Shown one piece after another: positions 35,143 through 43,013 of a DNA stretch of 64,000 nucleotides; within the stretch, counting starts at the first letter, position 1, and each line of letters opens with the position of its first letter. The position numbers were made by a program, and so were the translations under genes. Below the pieces are notes generated by a model. It did not search any database and had not been told where the DNA came from. It saw only the letters and a program-made list of their open reading frames with translations. Source of the DNA: CAZMGG01 sp964565715 (GTDB lineage: Bacteria > Planctomycetota > UBA1135 > UBA2386); the NCBI GenBank assembly GCA_964565715.1, contig CAZMGG010000005.1, forward strand, positions 1 through 64,000, written 5' to 3'.

Positions 35143-36237
35143 CTAGGGGAAGATCCCCTCGAACTGCACCACCGGCACGAAGTCGCCGGTGGCGCCGATG
35201 AACCAGCCCGCCGAGCTGCGGAAGGCGCTCATGTTGTTGCGGTTGGGCAGACCCTGGGGGCCGATCCGCACCGCCACGCCGTTGCTGGTGACCGACTGCG
35301 CGAGCTGGCCGCTGCTGCCGATGCCGAGCGCCTGGCAGAAGCCGGCGAGGCCCTCCAGGGCCGGGTTCGGCGGCAGCGCGAACGACACCGTCGGGTAGCC
35401 GCCGCCGACGTTCTCCAGGATGAACTGGAACGCCGCCGTGCCGAGCCAGCTCGTGCAGCCCGGCATGCCGAGCGGCGTCAGGTCGGTCTGCGGCCGGTCC
35501 AGGGCGATGCCCACCAGCAGCACCGGGAACGCGCCGTTCTGGGTGCTGGTCGCCTGCAGGTCGATGGCGCCGCCGACCACCGCGGTGGCGGCGTTGGCCG
35601 ACAGGCCGATGCCCTGGCCGCCGCTGGTGCAACCGGACACGTCGATCTCCGCCGCCAGGCCGCCGGTGGCCGAGGAGCGGAACTGCACCGCGTCGATGCG
35701 CACGAGGCCCGGCACCGCCGCCGTGTCGGTGGTCTCGATCAGCAGCAGCAGGTTGCCCTGGCTGCCGTCGAACACGTAGGGCGGGCTGAACGGGAGGTGG
35801 ATCGCGAACGGCGCGGGCTGCACCGCAAGCGGCGCCGTCGCCGGCAGGTTGACCGGGCCCTGGAACACCACGGTGCCCGGCGCGCTGGCGATGTTGGTGG
35901 CGAGGTCCGCCACCATCGAGGCGGCGTTGGTCGTCGTCGTGTAGAGGGTGACGCGGTAGTTCTTGCTGTGGGCGATGGAGCCCTGCGAGGCGGTGACCTG
36001 GCTCTGCCGGAAGCGGACGCCGGTGAGGAGCCCCTGGCCGAGCGTGACCTGGTCGGCGTTGCACAGGATCTGCATGCCGCCGTCGGCGCGGCCGAACGGG
36101 TAGGTGTAGACCGACGGGCCCTCGACCAGGTCCATGCCGCGGGGCACGACCCGGGTCTGCTGGGCGCGGACCGGTGCGGCGGTGGCGACGGCGAGGAGGG
36201 CGAGGACGGCGGGAACGGCGCGGTGGGCGGTGCTCAT
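35143..36237 (-). CDS. secreted beta-rich protein of unknown function
   Basis: A protein of 364 residues from ATG 36237, with a clear signal peptide (AVPAVLALLAVATAAPVRAQ-Q). The body is beta-rich and poor in Lys (YTYPFGRADGG, VTLYTTTTNAASMVADL, GNLLLLIETTDTA), with a C-terminal domain containing PLGMPGCTSWLG and FSLP-type repeats as seen in other planctomycete-like surface proteins. There is no enzyme motif. In-frame codons upstream of the ATG would precede the signal peptide and are therefore excluded. Confidence 0.6.
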   Translation of the reverse strand: MSTAHRAVPAVLALLAVATAAPVRAQQTRVVPRGMDLVEGPSVYTYPFGRADGGMQILCNADQVTLGQGLLTGVRFRQSQVTASQGSIAHSKNYRVTLYTTTTNAASMVADLATNIASAPGTVVFQGPVNLPATAPLAVQPAPFAIHLPFSPPYVFDGSQGNLLLLIETTDTAAVPGLVRIDAVQFRSSATGGLAAEIDVSGCTSGGQGIGLSANAATAVVGGAIDLQATSTQNGAFPVLLVGIALDRPQTDLTPLGMPGCTSWLGTAAFQFILENVGGGYPTVSFALPPNPALEGLAGFCQALGIGSSGQLAQSVTSNGVAVRIGPQGLPNRNNMSAFRSSAGWFIGATGDFVPVVQFEGIFP

Positions 36238-36380
36238 GGTGGGCGGGTCATGTTCCCGTTGCCCGCCCGCGGCGTCGAGTCCCCGATCGGCGGGGGCAGC
36301 CGCGGCGCCGCCGGAAATCGGCCGGATGTCGCCCGTCGTCGTTGGTCCCCGGTGCACCAGCGGCCAAGATGCGCCGGGCG

Positions 36381-37661
36381 ATGAGCGACCACTTCGCGGG
36401 TTTCGAGCGGATCGAGGTGCAGGGCGTGCCGGTGCTGCTGCGCGCCGATCCGCGCTTCAAGGCCTTCCGCGTGGCCCTCTACGCCGAGCGGCCCATGGCC
36501 GGGCCGACGGCGGCCCGGGCGATGCTGCCGGGCCTGCTGGTGGAGGGCACCACGCGGCATCCGGACCGGCCGAGCCTGGTCCGCGCGATGGAATGGCTCT
36601 ACGGCGCCCAGGTGCTGCCGGGCATCAGCCGGGTGGCCGAGACGTCGATCCTGCGGTTGTCGGGCGAGGCCGTCGCCGGCGACTTCCTGCCGGGCGCGCC
36701 CGACCAGTGGGCCGCGGTGCTCGACCTGCTGGCGGACTTCGCCTGCCGGCCCCGCCTCGAGGGGTCGGGCTTCCCGGCGGCGATGTTCGCCCGCGAGCAG
36801 CAGCAGGCCGCCGCCGCGGTGCGCAGCAGCCGCGACGACAAGGGCGGCTGGGCCCGCCGGCGCGCGCTGGAACTCGGCTGCGCCGGCGAGCCCTATGGCG
36901 TGCCGGGCACCGGCACCGAGGCGGAGATCCTGGCGCTGCGGCCCGACGAACCCGAGGCGGCCCGCCACGACTATCTGGCGCGCGGCCGTCGCTTCGCGAT
37001 CGCCATGGGCGCGCTGCCGGCCGAGCCCGGTCCGGGCCTGCAGCGCCTGCTCGAGGCGTTGCCGGACAACGCCGCCGAGCCCCTGCCGCCGCCGCTGCAG
37101 CCCGACCGCCGGCCACCGCGCCAGGTGATCGAGCGCGACGCGATGCAGCAGGCCCGGCAGGTGCTGCTGCTGCGGGTTGCCCCGCCGGCGGATCCGGCGC
37201 GTCTGTGTGCGCTGCACGTGGCGGTCAACCTGTGGGGCGGCGGGCCGCACTCGCGCCTGTTCCGCGTCCTGCGCGAGGCGCAGAGCCTCTGCTACCACAT
37301 CGGCGCCTCCTGCGACGCGCACAAGGGCATCGTCGTGGTGCAGGCCGGTCTCGACGCCGCCGCGGCGGCGGCCGCCGAGGCGGGCAGCCTCGAACAGCTC
37401 GCCGCGCTGCAGCGGGGTGGGTTCGAGGACGACGAACTGCGCACCGCGATCGCCACCATCGCCGGGCCCCTGCAGGGCATCGACGACTCGCTGCAGGGTG
37501 CGATGAGCTTCGCCGGCGAGCAGTGGCTGCTCGGCTTCGACCAGACCCCGGCGGAACGGCTGCGCCAGTACCTCGCCGTCGACCGCTCGGCGGTGGTGGC
37601 GGCGCTGGCCGGCATCTGGCACGACTTCTCCTACCTGCTGGCGCCGGAGGCCGCCGCATGA
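36381..37661 (+). CDS. M16-family peptidase-like subunit lacking the zinc motif
   Basis: A protein of 426 residues (ATG 36381; ATG 36369 is also possible). It has the M16 fold (RVALYAERPMAGPTAARAMLPGLLVEGT, then the C-terminal half LWGGGPHSRLFRVLREAQSLCYHIGA), but the inverted HxxEH zinc site is absent at the expected place, where it reads LLVEGTTRHPDR. This is the pattern of the non-catalytic YmfF-type partner of a paired M16 protease. The next gene has the complete site and starts in a 4-bp overlap, so the two should form a heterodimer. Confidence 0.82.
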   Translation: MSDHFAGFERIEVQGVPVLLRADPRFKAFRVALYAERPMAGPTAARAMLPGLLVEGTTRHPDRPSLVRAMEWLYGAQVLPGISRVAETSILRLSGEAVAGDFLPGAPDQWAAVLDLLADFACRPRLEGSGFPAAMFAREQQQAAAAVRSSRDDKGGWARRRALELGCAGEPYGVPGTGTEAEILALRPDEPEAARHDYLARGRRFAIAMGALPAEPGPGLQRLLEALPDNAAEPLPPPLQPDRRPPRQVIERDAMQQARQVLLLRVAPPADPARLCALHVAVNLWGGGPHSRLFRVLREAQSLCYHIGASCDAHKGIVVVQAGLDAAAAAAAEAGSLEQLAALQRGGFEDDELRTAIATIAGPLQGIDDSLQGAMSFAGEQWLLGFDQTPAERLRQYLAVDRSAVVAALAGIWHDFSYLLAPEAAA

Positions 37662-38932
37662 GCCGCTTCGAGGTCGTCCGCGAGCCGGTGCTGGGGGAGG
37701 CCGTGCACTGCGCCACCACCACCGCCGGCCTGCGGCTGCGGGTCGCGCCGCTGCCGGCGTTCCGCGAGGCGACCGCCGCCATCACCTTCCAGTACGGCAG
37801 CATCGACCTCGACTTCAGCGACGGCTCCGAGCTGGTGCGCACGCCCGCCGGCACCGCCCACTACCTGGAGCACAAGCTGTTCGAGGACGAGGACCTGCAC
37901 ACCTTCGAACGCTTCGCCGCCCGCGGCGCCCGGGTCAACGCGATGACCGGGTTCACCCGGACCACCTACTACTTCTCCGCCACCGACCGTCTGCAGGAGA
38001 ACCTGACCGACCTGCTGCGCATCGTGTCGCGGGCCCACATCACCGCGGCCAACGTGCAGAAGGAGCGGGGCATCATCGCCCAGGAGGTCCGGATGTACGA
38101 GGACTCGCCGGACTTCTGCACGATGTTCGATCTGCTCGGCTGCCTGTACGGCGAGCACCCGGTGCGGCACACCGTCGGCGGTACGGTGGAGTCGATCCAG
38201 GCGATCACCCCGGAGATCCTGCTGCGCTGCCATCGCGCCTTCTACCGCGCCGGCAACGCCGCCCTGGCGGTGGCGGGGCCGGTGGATCCCGCCGAGGTGC
38301 TGGACCTGGCCGAGGCCTGCGGCCTGCCGGCCGGCACCGCGCCCGAACGCCGCCTGCCCGCCGACCTCGGGCCGCCGGCCCTGCCGCGCCGGCAGCGGGC
38401 GATGGCGGTGGCGCGGCCGAAGGTCCTGCTCGGGCTGAAGGAGCGCACGCTGCCCGCCGACACCGACGACCTGCTGGGCCGGCAGCTCGCCACCCGCCTG
38501 CTGCTGGAGCGGATGTTCGGCAGCAGCTCGGCCCAGCGCGAACGGCTGCGCACCGCCGGCGACGTCGACGACTCGTTGAGCCACGGCTACTCCGGCGAGC
38601 GCACCTTCGGTCACGCGTTGTGCGGCTGCGAGAGCGACGAGCCGGAGCGGGCGCTGGCGGCGCTTCGCGCGGTGCTGCTGGGGCCGATCGAACTCGACGA
38701 CGACGACCTCGAACGGGTGCGCCGCCGCTTCCTCGGCGGCTTCGTGCGCAGCTTCGAGTCGGTGCGGGGCCAGGCGATGCAGCACGCCGCCGAGGCCCTG
38801 GAGGGAGTGCCGCCGTTCTCGGCCATGGCCCGGGTGCAGGCGCTGGACCGGGCAGCGGTGCTGGCCCGGCAGGCCGAGCTGTGCCGCGCGGAGAACCTGG
38901 CGGTGGCGGTGACGGCGCGGGACGGGGGCTAG
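37658..38932 (+). CDS. M16-family zinc peptidase, catalytic subunit (YmfH-like)
   Basis: A protein of 424 residues. The ATG overlaps the previous stop. The zinc motif HYLEH (within TPAGTAHYLEHKLFED) and the downstream Glu in ERGIIAQEVRMYEDSP are intact. FARFAARGARVNAMT-like sequence (FERFAARGARVNAMTGFTRTTYYFSA) follows, as in the YmfH/processing-peptidase group. It probably degrades peptides in the cytoplasm as a heterodimer with the upstream subunit. Its TAG stop shares bases with the stop of the convergent glycosyltransferase gene. Confidence 0.88.
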   Translation: MSRFEVVREPVLGEAVHCATTTAGLRLRVAPLPAFREATAAITFQYGSIDLDFSDGSELVRTPAGTAHYLEHKLFEDEDLHTFERFAARGARVNAMTGFTRTTYYFSATDRLQENLTDLLRIVSRAHITAANVQKERGIIAQEVRMYEDSPDFCTMFDLLGCLYGEHPVRHTVGGTVESIQAITPEILLRCHRAFYRAGNAALAVAGPVDPAEVLDLAEACGLPAGTAPERRLPADLGPPALPRRQRAMAVARPKVLLGLKERTLPADTDDLLGRQLATRLLLERMFGSSSAQRERLRTAGDVDDSLSHGYSGERTFGHALCGCESDEPERALAALRAVLLGPIELDDDDLERVRRRFLGGFVRSFESVRGQAMQHAAEALEGVPPFSAMARVQALDRAAVLARQAELCRAENLAVAVTARDGG

Positions 38933-39771
38933 GCCGCGAGCCGCAGCAGTCCGAACACGGAGGCGGCCACCAGCGCCAGGACCGGCGCCACCAGCACCCG
39001 CGGCAGGCGGACGTTGTGCGCCAGGATGTGGGTCAGGTGCCGCCGGTCGCCGACCCAGGGCGGCAGGCCGAGCCACAGCCGGGCGAGGACCACCTGCACG
39101 AAGTCGGCGAGCTGCACGGCGGCGCCGCCGAGCGCGGGCAGCGGCTCTTCCAGGCGCCGCACCACCGCCACCGCCAGGCAGGCGCCGAGCGCCAGCGCGC
39201 CGCTGTCGCCGACGAAGCCGCGCGGCCGCGGCCAGTTCCACGGCACGAAGCCCAGCGCGGTGAAGCCGGCCCACCACAGCGGCTCGCAGTCGCCGGCCAG
39301 CAGCAGCAGCGAGGTGCCGCTCAGCATGGCGCACACGCCGTCGGTGTTGTCGAGGAAGTTGGTGGCGTTGATCAGGACGAACGCGAGGACCGCCAGCAGG
39401 ACGATCCAGCCCGGCGCGGTCAGCGACGCCGGCGCCACCGCGACGGCCACCAGCCCCGCCGCGGTGCCCAGCGCCATCGCCTTCACGCGCCAGTCGACGC
39501 CACCGCCCCGTTCCTTCTGGTGGTCGTCGAGGCAGCCGATGCCGCCGCAGAGCAGCACCGCCGCGGCCTCCGCCCAGCCCTGCCGCAGCAGGAACGGCAC
39601 GACCAGCAGGGGCAGCAGCACGACGCCGCACAGCGGCATCGGCCGGCGGTGCTGCTTGCGGCCCTCGCCGGGCGGATCGTCGGGCAGGAAGCCCCAGCAG
39701 CGGCGGTTGCAGAGGTCGGCGAGCAGGACCAGCAGCAGGGCCGCCGGGGCGGCGATCCAGGCCGGGCCCAT
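38929..39771 (-). CDS. polyprenyl-phosphate glycosyl-1-phosphate transferase (MraY/WecA family)
   Basis: A 280-residue membrane protein with about nine hydrophobic segments. Family motifs: GCLDDHQKE (DD motif), INATNFLDNTDG (NxxN-x2-D-x3-G), FVGDSGALALG and GDRRHLTHIL (the loop containing His). It transfers a sugar-1-phosphate from a UDP-sugar onto a polyprenyl phosphate to start a surface glycan. It is shorter than MraY, and there are no other peptidoglycan genes nearby, so the WecA-like group is more likely. It follows nadD by 5 bp. Confidence 0.82.
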   Translation of the reverse strand: MGPAWIAAPAALLLVLLADLCNRRCWGFLPDDPPGEGRKQHRRPMPLCGVVLLPLLVVPFLLRQGWAEAAAVLLCGGIGCLDDHQKERGGGVDWRVKAMALGTAAGLVAVAVAPASLTAPGWIVLLAVLAFVLINATNFLDNTDGVCAMLSGTSLLLLAGDCEPLWWAGFTALGFVPWNWPRPRGFVGDSGALALGACLAVAVVRRLEEPLPALGGAAVQLADFVQVVLARLWLGLPPWVGDRRHLTHILAHNVRLPRVLVAPVLALVAASVFGLLRLAA

Positions 39772-39776
39772 CGGCT

Positions 39777-40403
39777 TCAGTCCTGGTAGAGGCGGTGGCG
39801 GCGGGCGTAGGCGAGGACCTCCTGCTGCACCTCGGGGACGTCGCGGGCGCCGCGGCCCAGCGCCGCCCGCACGTCGGTGGCCGACACGGCATCGGGCTCC
39901 ATCGCCAGGACGTGGGACATCAGCCGCTCGCGCTCCCGCGACGACAGGTCGAGGCCCTTCAGGATCGAGGCGCCGATCGGGTGGCCCTGGCGCGGGAACA
40001 CGCAGACGGTGGCGAGCTGCAGCACCCGGTGGTGGTCCTTCCAGGTGGGCAGCAGCGGCAGGTTGTCGGAGCCGATCAGGAAGTAGAGCGGCCGGCCCGG
40101 CAGCTCGGCGCGCAGTTCCTGCAGGGTGTCGACGGTGAAGCTGAGGCCGGGCCGGTGCACCTCGCGGGGATCGACCACCACGCCGCGCATCCTCCGGAAG
40201 GCGATCTCGCACATGGCCAGCCGGTCGATGGCCCGGGACACGCGCCGATCCTGCTTGTGCGGATGGTCGCCGGTGGGCAGCACCCGCACCTCGTCGATCG
40301 GCAGCTGCACCAGCGCGGTCTCGACGATGCGGCGATGGGTGAGGTGGGGCGGATCGAAGGTGCCGCCGAACACCGCCAGCCCGCTGGCCGCGGCCCCGGT
40401 CAT
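39777..40403 (-). CDS. nadD: nicotinate-nucleotide adenylyltransferase
   Basis: A 208-residue NAD biosynthesis enzyme that makes deamido-NAD from NaMN and ATP. VFGGTFDPPHLTH is the nucleotidyltransferase (T/H)xGH-type motif, with the usual Gly replaced by Thr. FLIGSDNLPLLPTWKDHHRV and the C-terminal SATDVRAAL (ISSTxIR-like) follow. The ATG overlaps the hisS stop by 4 bp. Confidence 0.92.
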   Translation of the reverse strand: MTGAAASGLAVFGGTFDPPHLTHRRIVETALVQLPIDEVRVLPTGDHPHKQDRRVSRAIDRLAMCEIAFRRMRGVVVDPREVHRPGLSFTVDTLQELRAELPGRPLYFLIGSDNLPLLPTWKDHHRVLQLATVCVFPRQGHPIGASILKGLDLSSRERERLMSHVLAMEPDAVSATDVRAALGRGARDVPEVQQEVLAYARRHRLYQD

Positions 40404-41674
40404 GCCTGCAGCCGGCGCCGCAAGGCGTCGGCGAGGCCCTCGCCGGCGGGCAGGGTCAGGTCCTCGCTGCGCTGCAGGTCGCGGACCTGCACCGTGCCGT
40501 CGCGCAGTTCGTCGGGGCCGAGCACCAGCATCAGCCGGACCGCGCGCTTGGGCGCCGCCTTGAACAGCGCCTTCAGGGTCTTCTGCTCGAAGTCGGTGTC
40601 GCAGGGCAGGCCCTGCTGGCGCAGCCGCGCCGCCAGCAGGAACGCCGGACCGCGCTGCTCGTCGCCGACCGGCGCCACGAACAGCGGCACCGGCTCGTCC
40701 TTCGGCTGCATCGCCGGATGGCCCTGCTTCTCGAGGGCCAGCATGGTCGGCGTGACGCCGATGGCGAAGCCGACCGCGCCCTGGGACTGGCCGCCGAGCT
40801 GGTCGATCAGCGAGTCGTAGCGACCGCCGCCGCAGACCGCGTCGCGGGCGCCGAGGTCGGGGCAGCGCACCTCGAACACCAGGTGCTCGTAGTAGTCGAA
40901 GCCGCGGACGATGGACGGATCGACCTGCACGGGCACCTCGAGCCGGGCCAGTAGCGCCAGCACGTCGTCGAAGCGCTGCCGGCTCGCCGGCCGCAGGTGG
41001 TCGAGGAAGCGCGGCGCCTGCTGGTTGCCCGGCTGGCAGCCCGGCACCTTGCAGTCCAGCATGCGGAACACGTTGCGCTCGAAGCGGCGCCGGCAGTCGT
41101 CGCAGCGTTGCGGCAGCAGCGGCGCGAAGTGCGCCTTCAGCACCTCGCGGAAGGCGTCGCGGTCCTGCTGGTCGCCGATGCTGTTGCAGTGCACCCGGTA
41201 GTTCTGCAGGCCAATCTTCGCGAAGGCGCGGTGGGCCAGCAGCACCACCTCGGCGTCGAGCAGCGGGCTGCGGCTGCCGAGCGCCTCGACGCCGACCTGG
41301 AAGAACTGGCGGCTGCGGCCCGCCTGCGGCTTCTCGTAGCGGAACATCGGCCCGGCGTAGAACAGCTTCTGGAAGGGCCGGGTCTTGTCGTAGCCCGCCT
41401 GCAGGTAGGCGCGGACCACCGGGGCGGTGCCCTCGGGCCGGAACGTGACCGAGGTGTCGCCCCGCTCGACCGTGAACATCTCCTTCTCGACCACGTCGCT
41501 CTGCTCGCCGAGCCCCCGCCGGAACAGGGCGGTCTCCTCGAACATCGGCGTCTGGATCTCGCGGTAGCCGGCCTCGGCCATGGCCGACCGGAAGGCCTGG
41601 AAGACGTGGTCGAAGGCGGGCAGGCGCTCGGGGAGCAGGTCCTCGGTGCCCCGCGGGCAGCTCAGGCGGGCCAT
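40400..41674 (-). CDS. hisS: histidyl-tRNA synthetase
   Basis: A class II synthetase of 424 residues. Motif 1 region RGTEDLLPE...FETPMFEE-like (IQTPMFEETALFRRGLG), motif 2 TFRPEGTAPVVRAYL...PFQKLFYAGPMFRYEKPQAGRSRQFFQ, HisRS-specific VRGFDYYEHLVFEV and CGGGRYDSLIDQLGG, then the anticodon-binding domain. It charges tRNA-His. It is first in the hisS-nadD-glycosyltransferase operon and is divergent from the small lipoprotein. The 215 bp between these two starts shows no obvious regulatory element. Confidence 0.96.
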   Translation of the reverse strand: MARLSCPRGTEDLLPERLPAFDHVFQAFRSAMAEAGYREIQTPMFEETALFRRGLGEQSDVVEKEMFTVERGDTSVTFRPEGTAPVVRAYLQAGYDKTRPFQKLFYAGPMFRYEKPQAGRSRQFFQVGVEALGSRSPLLDAEVVLLAHRAFAKIGLQNYRVHCNSIGDQQDRDAFREVLKAHFAPLLPQRCDDCRRRFERNVFRMLDCKVPGCQPGNQQAPRFLDHLRPASRQRFDDVLALLARLEVPVQVDPSIVRGFDYYEHLVFEVRCPDLGARDAVCGGGRYDSLIDQLGGQSQGAVGFAIGVTPTMLALEKQGHPAMQPKDEPVPLFVAPVGDEQRGPAFLLAARLRQQGLPCDTDFEQKTLKALFKAAPKRAVRLMLVLGPDELRDGTVQVRDLQRSEDLTLPAGEGLADALRRRLQA

Positions 41675-41889
41675 GGGGGGGAGGAGCGTAGCAGCCGCGT
41701 CCGCCCGGCCCAGCGGCCGGCGCCGGGAAATCCGGTGGCTGTCGGTGGGAGCCCGGCCGGAGCCCCCGGTGGGGTGGGAAACTTCGTTGCGCGGGGGTCC
41801 CGGGGCCGCTAGCTTTCGGCGCCTGTCCCCCGCTGCCGGGTGCCCCGGGCAGCCCTAGACCCCACTTCGCGGAACCCACCGGAACGAAC

Positions 41890-42267
41890 ATGCGCAAGCT
41901 GGCCATCGTCCTCACCCTCCTGCCCTTCCTGGGAGCCTGCCAGAGCTTCGGCTGGTCCGGCCAGGGCGGCAACCTGTCGACCGAGCAGAAGAACCGCGGC
42001 ATCAAGGACGTGCAGGCGCTGAGCAGCGCCCACGAGACCGAGACCTTCTTCCGCGGCGTCCGCCGGCGCAGCGATGGCCGCAACAACGCCTTCGGCCGCG
42101 ACCTGGAGAGCATCCAGAACTTCATCGACCGGCACCTGTGGAACTACAGCCAGGACGATCCGTACGTGAACTATCCGTCGGACACGACCAAGCTGGAGCA
42201 CCTGGGTCGCTTCGGCCTGACCACCGTCAGCGGCGCGCCGCTGGTCGACGAGGTCACCAAGCGCTAG
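41890..42267 (+). CDS. small lipoprotein, unknown function
   Basis: A protein of 125 residues. Signal MRKLAIVLTLLPFLGAC ends in lipobox LGAC with Cys17 as the lipidated residue. The mature part is hydrophilic (FRGVRRRSDGRNNAFGRDLESIQNFIDRHLWNYSQDDPYVNYPSD). I do not recognise the family. It is monocistronic and convergent with rsmG, with hairpins between them. Confidence 0.7.
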   Translation: MRKLAIVLTLLPFLGACQSFGWSGQGGNLSTEQKNRGIKDVQALSSAHETETFFRGVRRRSDGRNNAFGRDLESIQNFIDRHLWNYSQDDPYVNYPSDTTKLEHLGRFGLTTVSGAPLVDEVTKR

Positions 42268-42285
42268 CAGGAGCCCCTGCGGGAA

Positions 42286-42335
42286 GCCCCTTCGGGGAGC
42301 ACAGCGGGCCGGACGCCTCGGGCGGTCGGCCCGCT
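42286..42335 (+). terminator. paired hairpins between convergent genes, candidate bidirectional terminator
   Basis: A small hairpin with CCCC-TTC-GGGG at 42287-42297 is followed by AGCGGGCCG (42303-42311) pairing with CGGCCCGCT (42327-42335). They lie between the lipoprotein stop (42267) and the rsmG stop (42350). There is no T-tract on the plus strand, so termination is only likely. Confidence 0.5.
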
Positions 42336-42349
42336 CGCAATTCAGGGAC

Positions 42350-43000
42350 CTAGCGCCGGCGGTACCAGGCCAGCACCCGCTGCCGGGCCGCCGGTTCGGG
42401 CAGGGAGTATTCCTCGCGGCGCTGCAGCCGGAACGGGCCCAGCCGGTCGGGGCTCTGGGCGTCCTGGTCCAGCCACAGCACCAGGCTGCCGCCGGGCCGG
42501 CACAACGGCGCGGCCAGTTCGGCCACCGCGTCCGGCGTGCCGACCGCCCGGGCGGTGACCAGGTCGAACGCCGCCCGCAGCTCGCGCCGCAGGGCCGGCG
42601 CCTGGGCGGCGTCCAGGGCCAGGGTCTCCACGTCGGGCAGCCGCGCCGTCAGCAGGCAGGCGCCGATGGCGCGGATCTTCTTCTGGGTGCGGTCCAGCAG
42701 CACCACCGATGCCCGTGGGTGCAGGGCCGCCACCGCGACGCCGGGGAAGCCGTTGCCGGTGCCGAGGTCGAGGACGTGCTGCGGCTGCAGCGGCAGCCGG
42801 CCCAGCGCCAGCCCGTCGAGCGCGTGCAGCACCACCGCCTGCTCGCGGTCGCGGATCGCCGTCAGGTTGACCTGCTGGTTCACCTCGAGCATGGCGTCGA
42901 GGTAGCGCAGCAGGCCCGCGGCGGCGTCGGGGCCGAGCGTGCTGCCCAGCGCGTCTGCCTGGGCCTGCAGCGTCGGCCCGTCGGTGGGGGCTCCGGTCAC
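42350..43000 (-). CDS. rsmG: 16S rRNA (guanine-527-N7) methyltransferase
   Basis: A 216-residue SAM methyltransferase. MLEVNQQVNLTAIRDREQAVVLHALDGL at the N-terminus and LDLGTGNGFPGVAVAAL as the SAM loop are diagnostic for RsmG/GidB, followed by LDRTQKKIRAI and TARAVGTPDAVAELAAP. It modifies G527 in 16S rRNA. It starts 13 bp after the symporter gene in the minus-strand operon. Confidence 0.93.
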   Translation of the reverse strand: MTGAPTDGPTLQAQADALGSTLGPDAAAGLLRYLDAMLEVNQQVNLTAIRDREQAVVLHALDGLALGRLPLQPQHVLDLGTGNGFPGVAVAALHPRASVVLLDRTQKKIRAIGACLLTARLPDVETLALDAAQAPALRRELRAAFDLVTARAVGTPDAVAELAAPLCRPGGSLVLWLDQDAQSPDRLGPFRLQRREEYSLPEPAARQRVLAWYRRR

Positions 43001-43013
43001 CGGCTGCCGCCGC

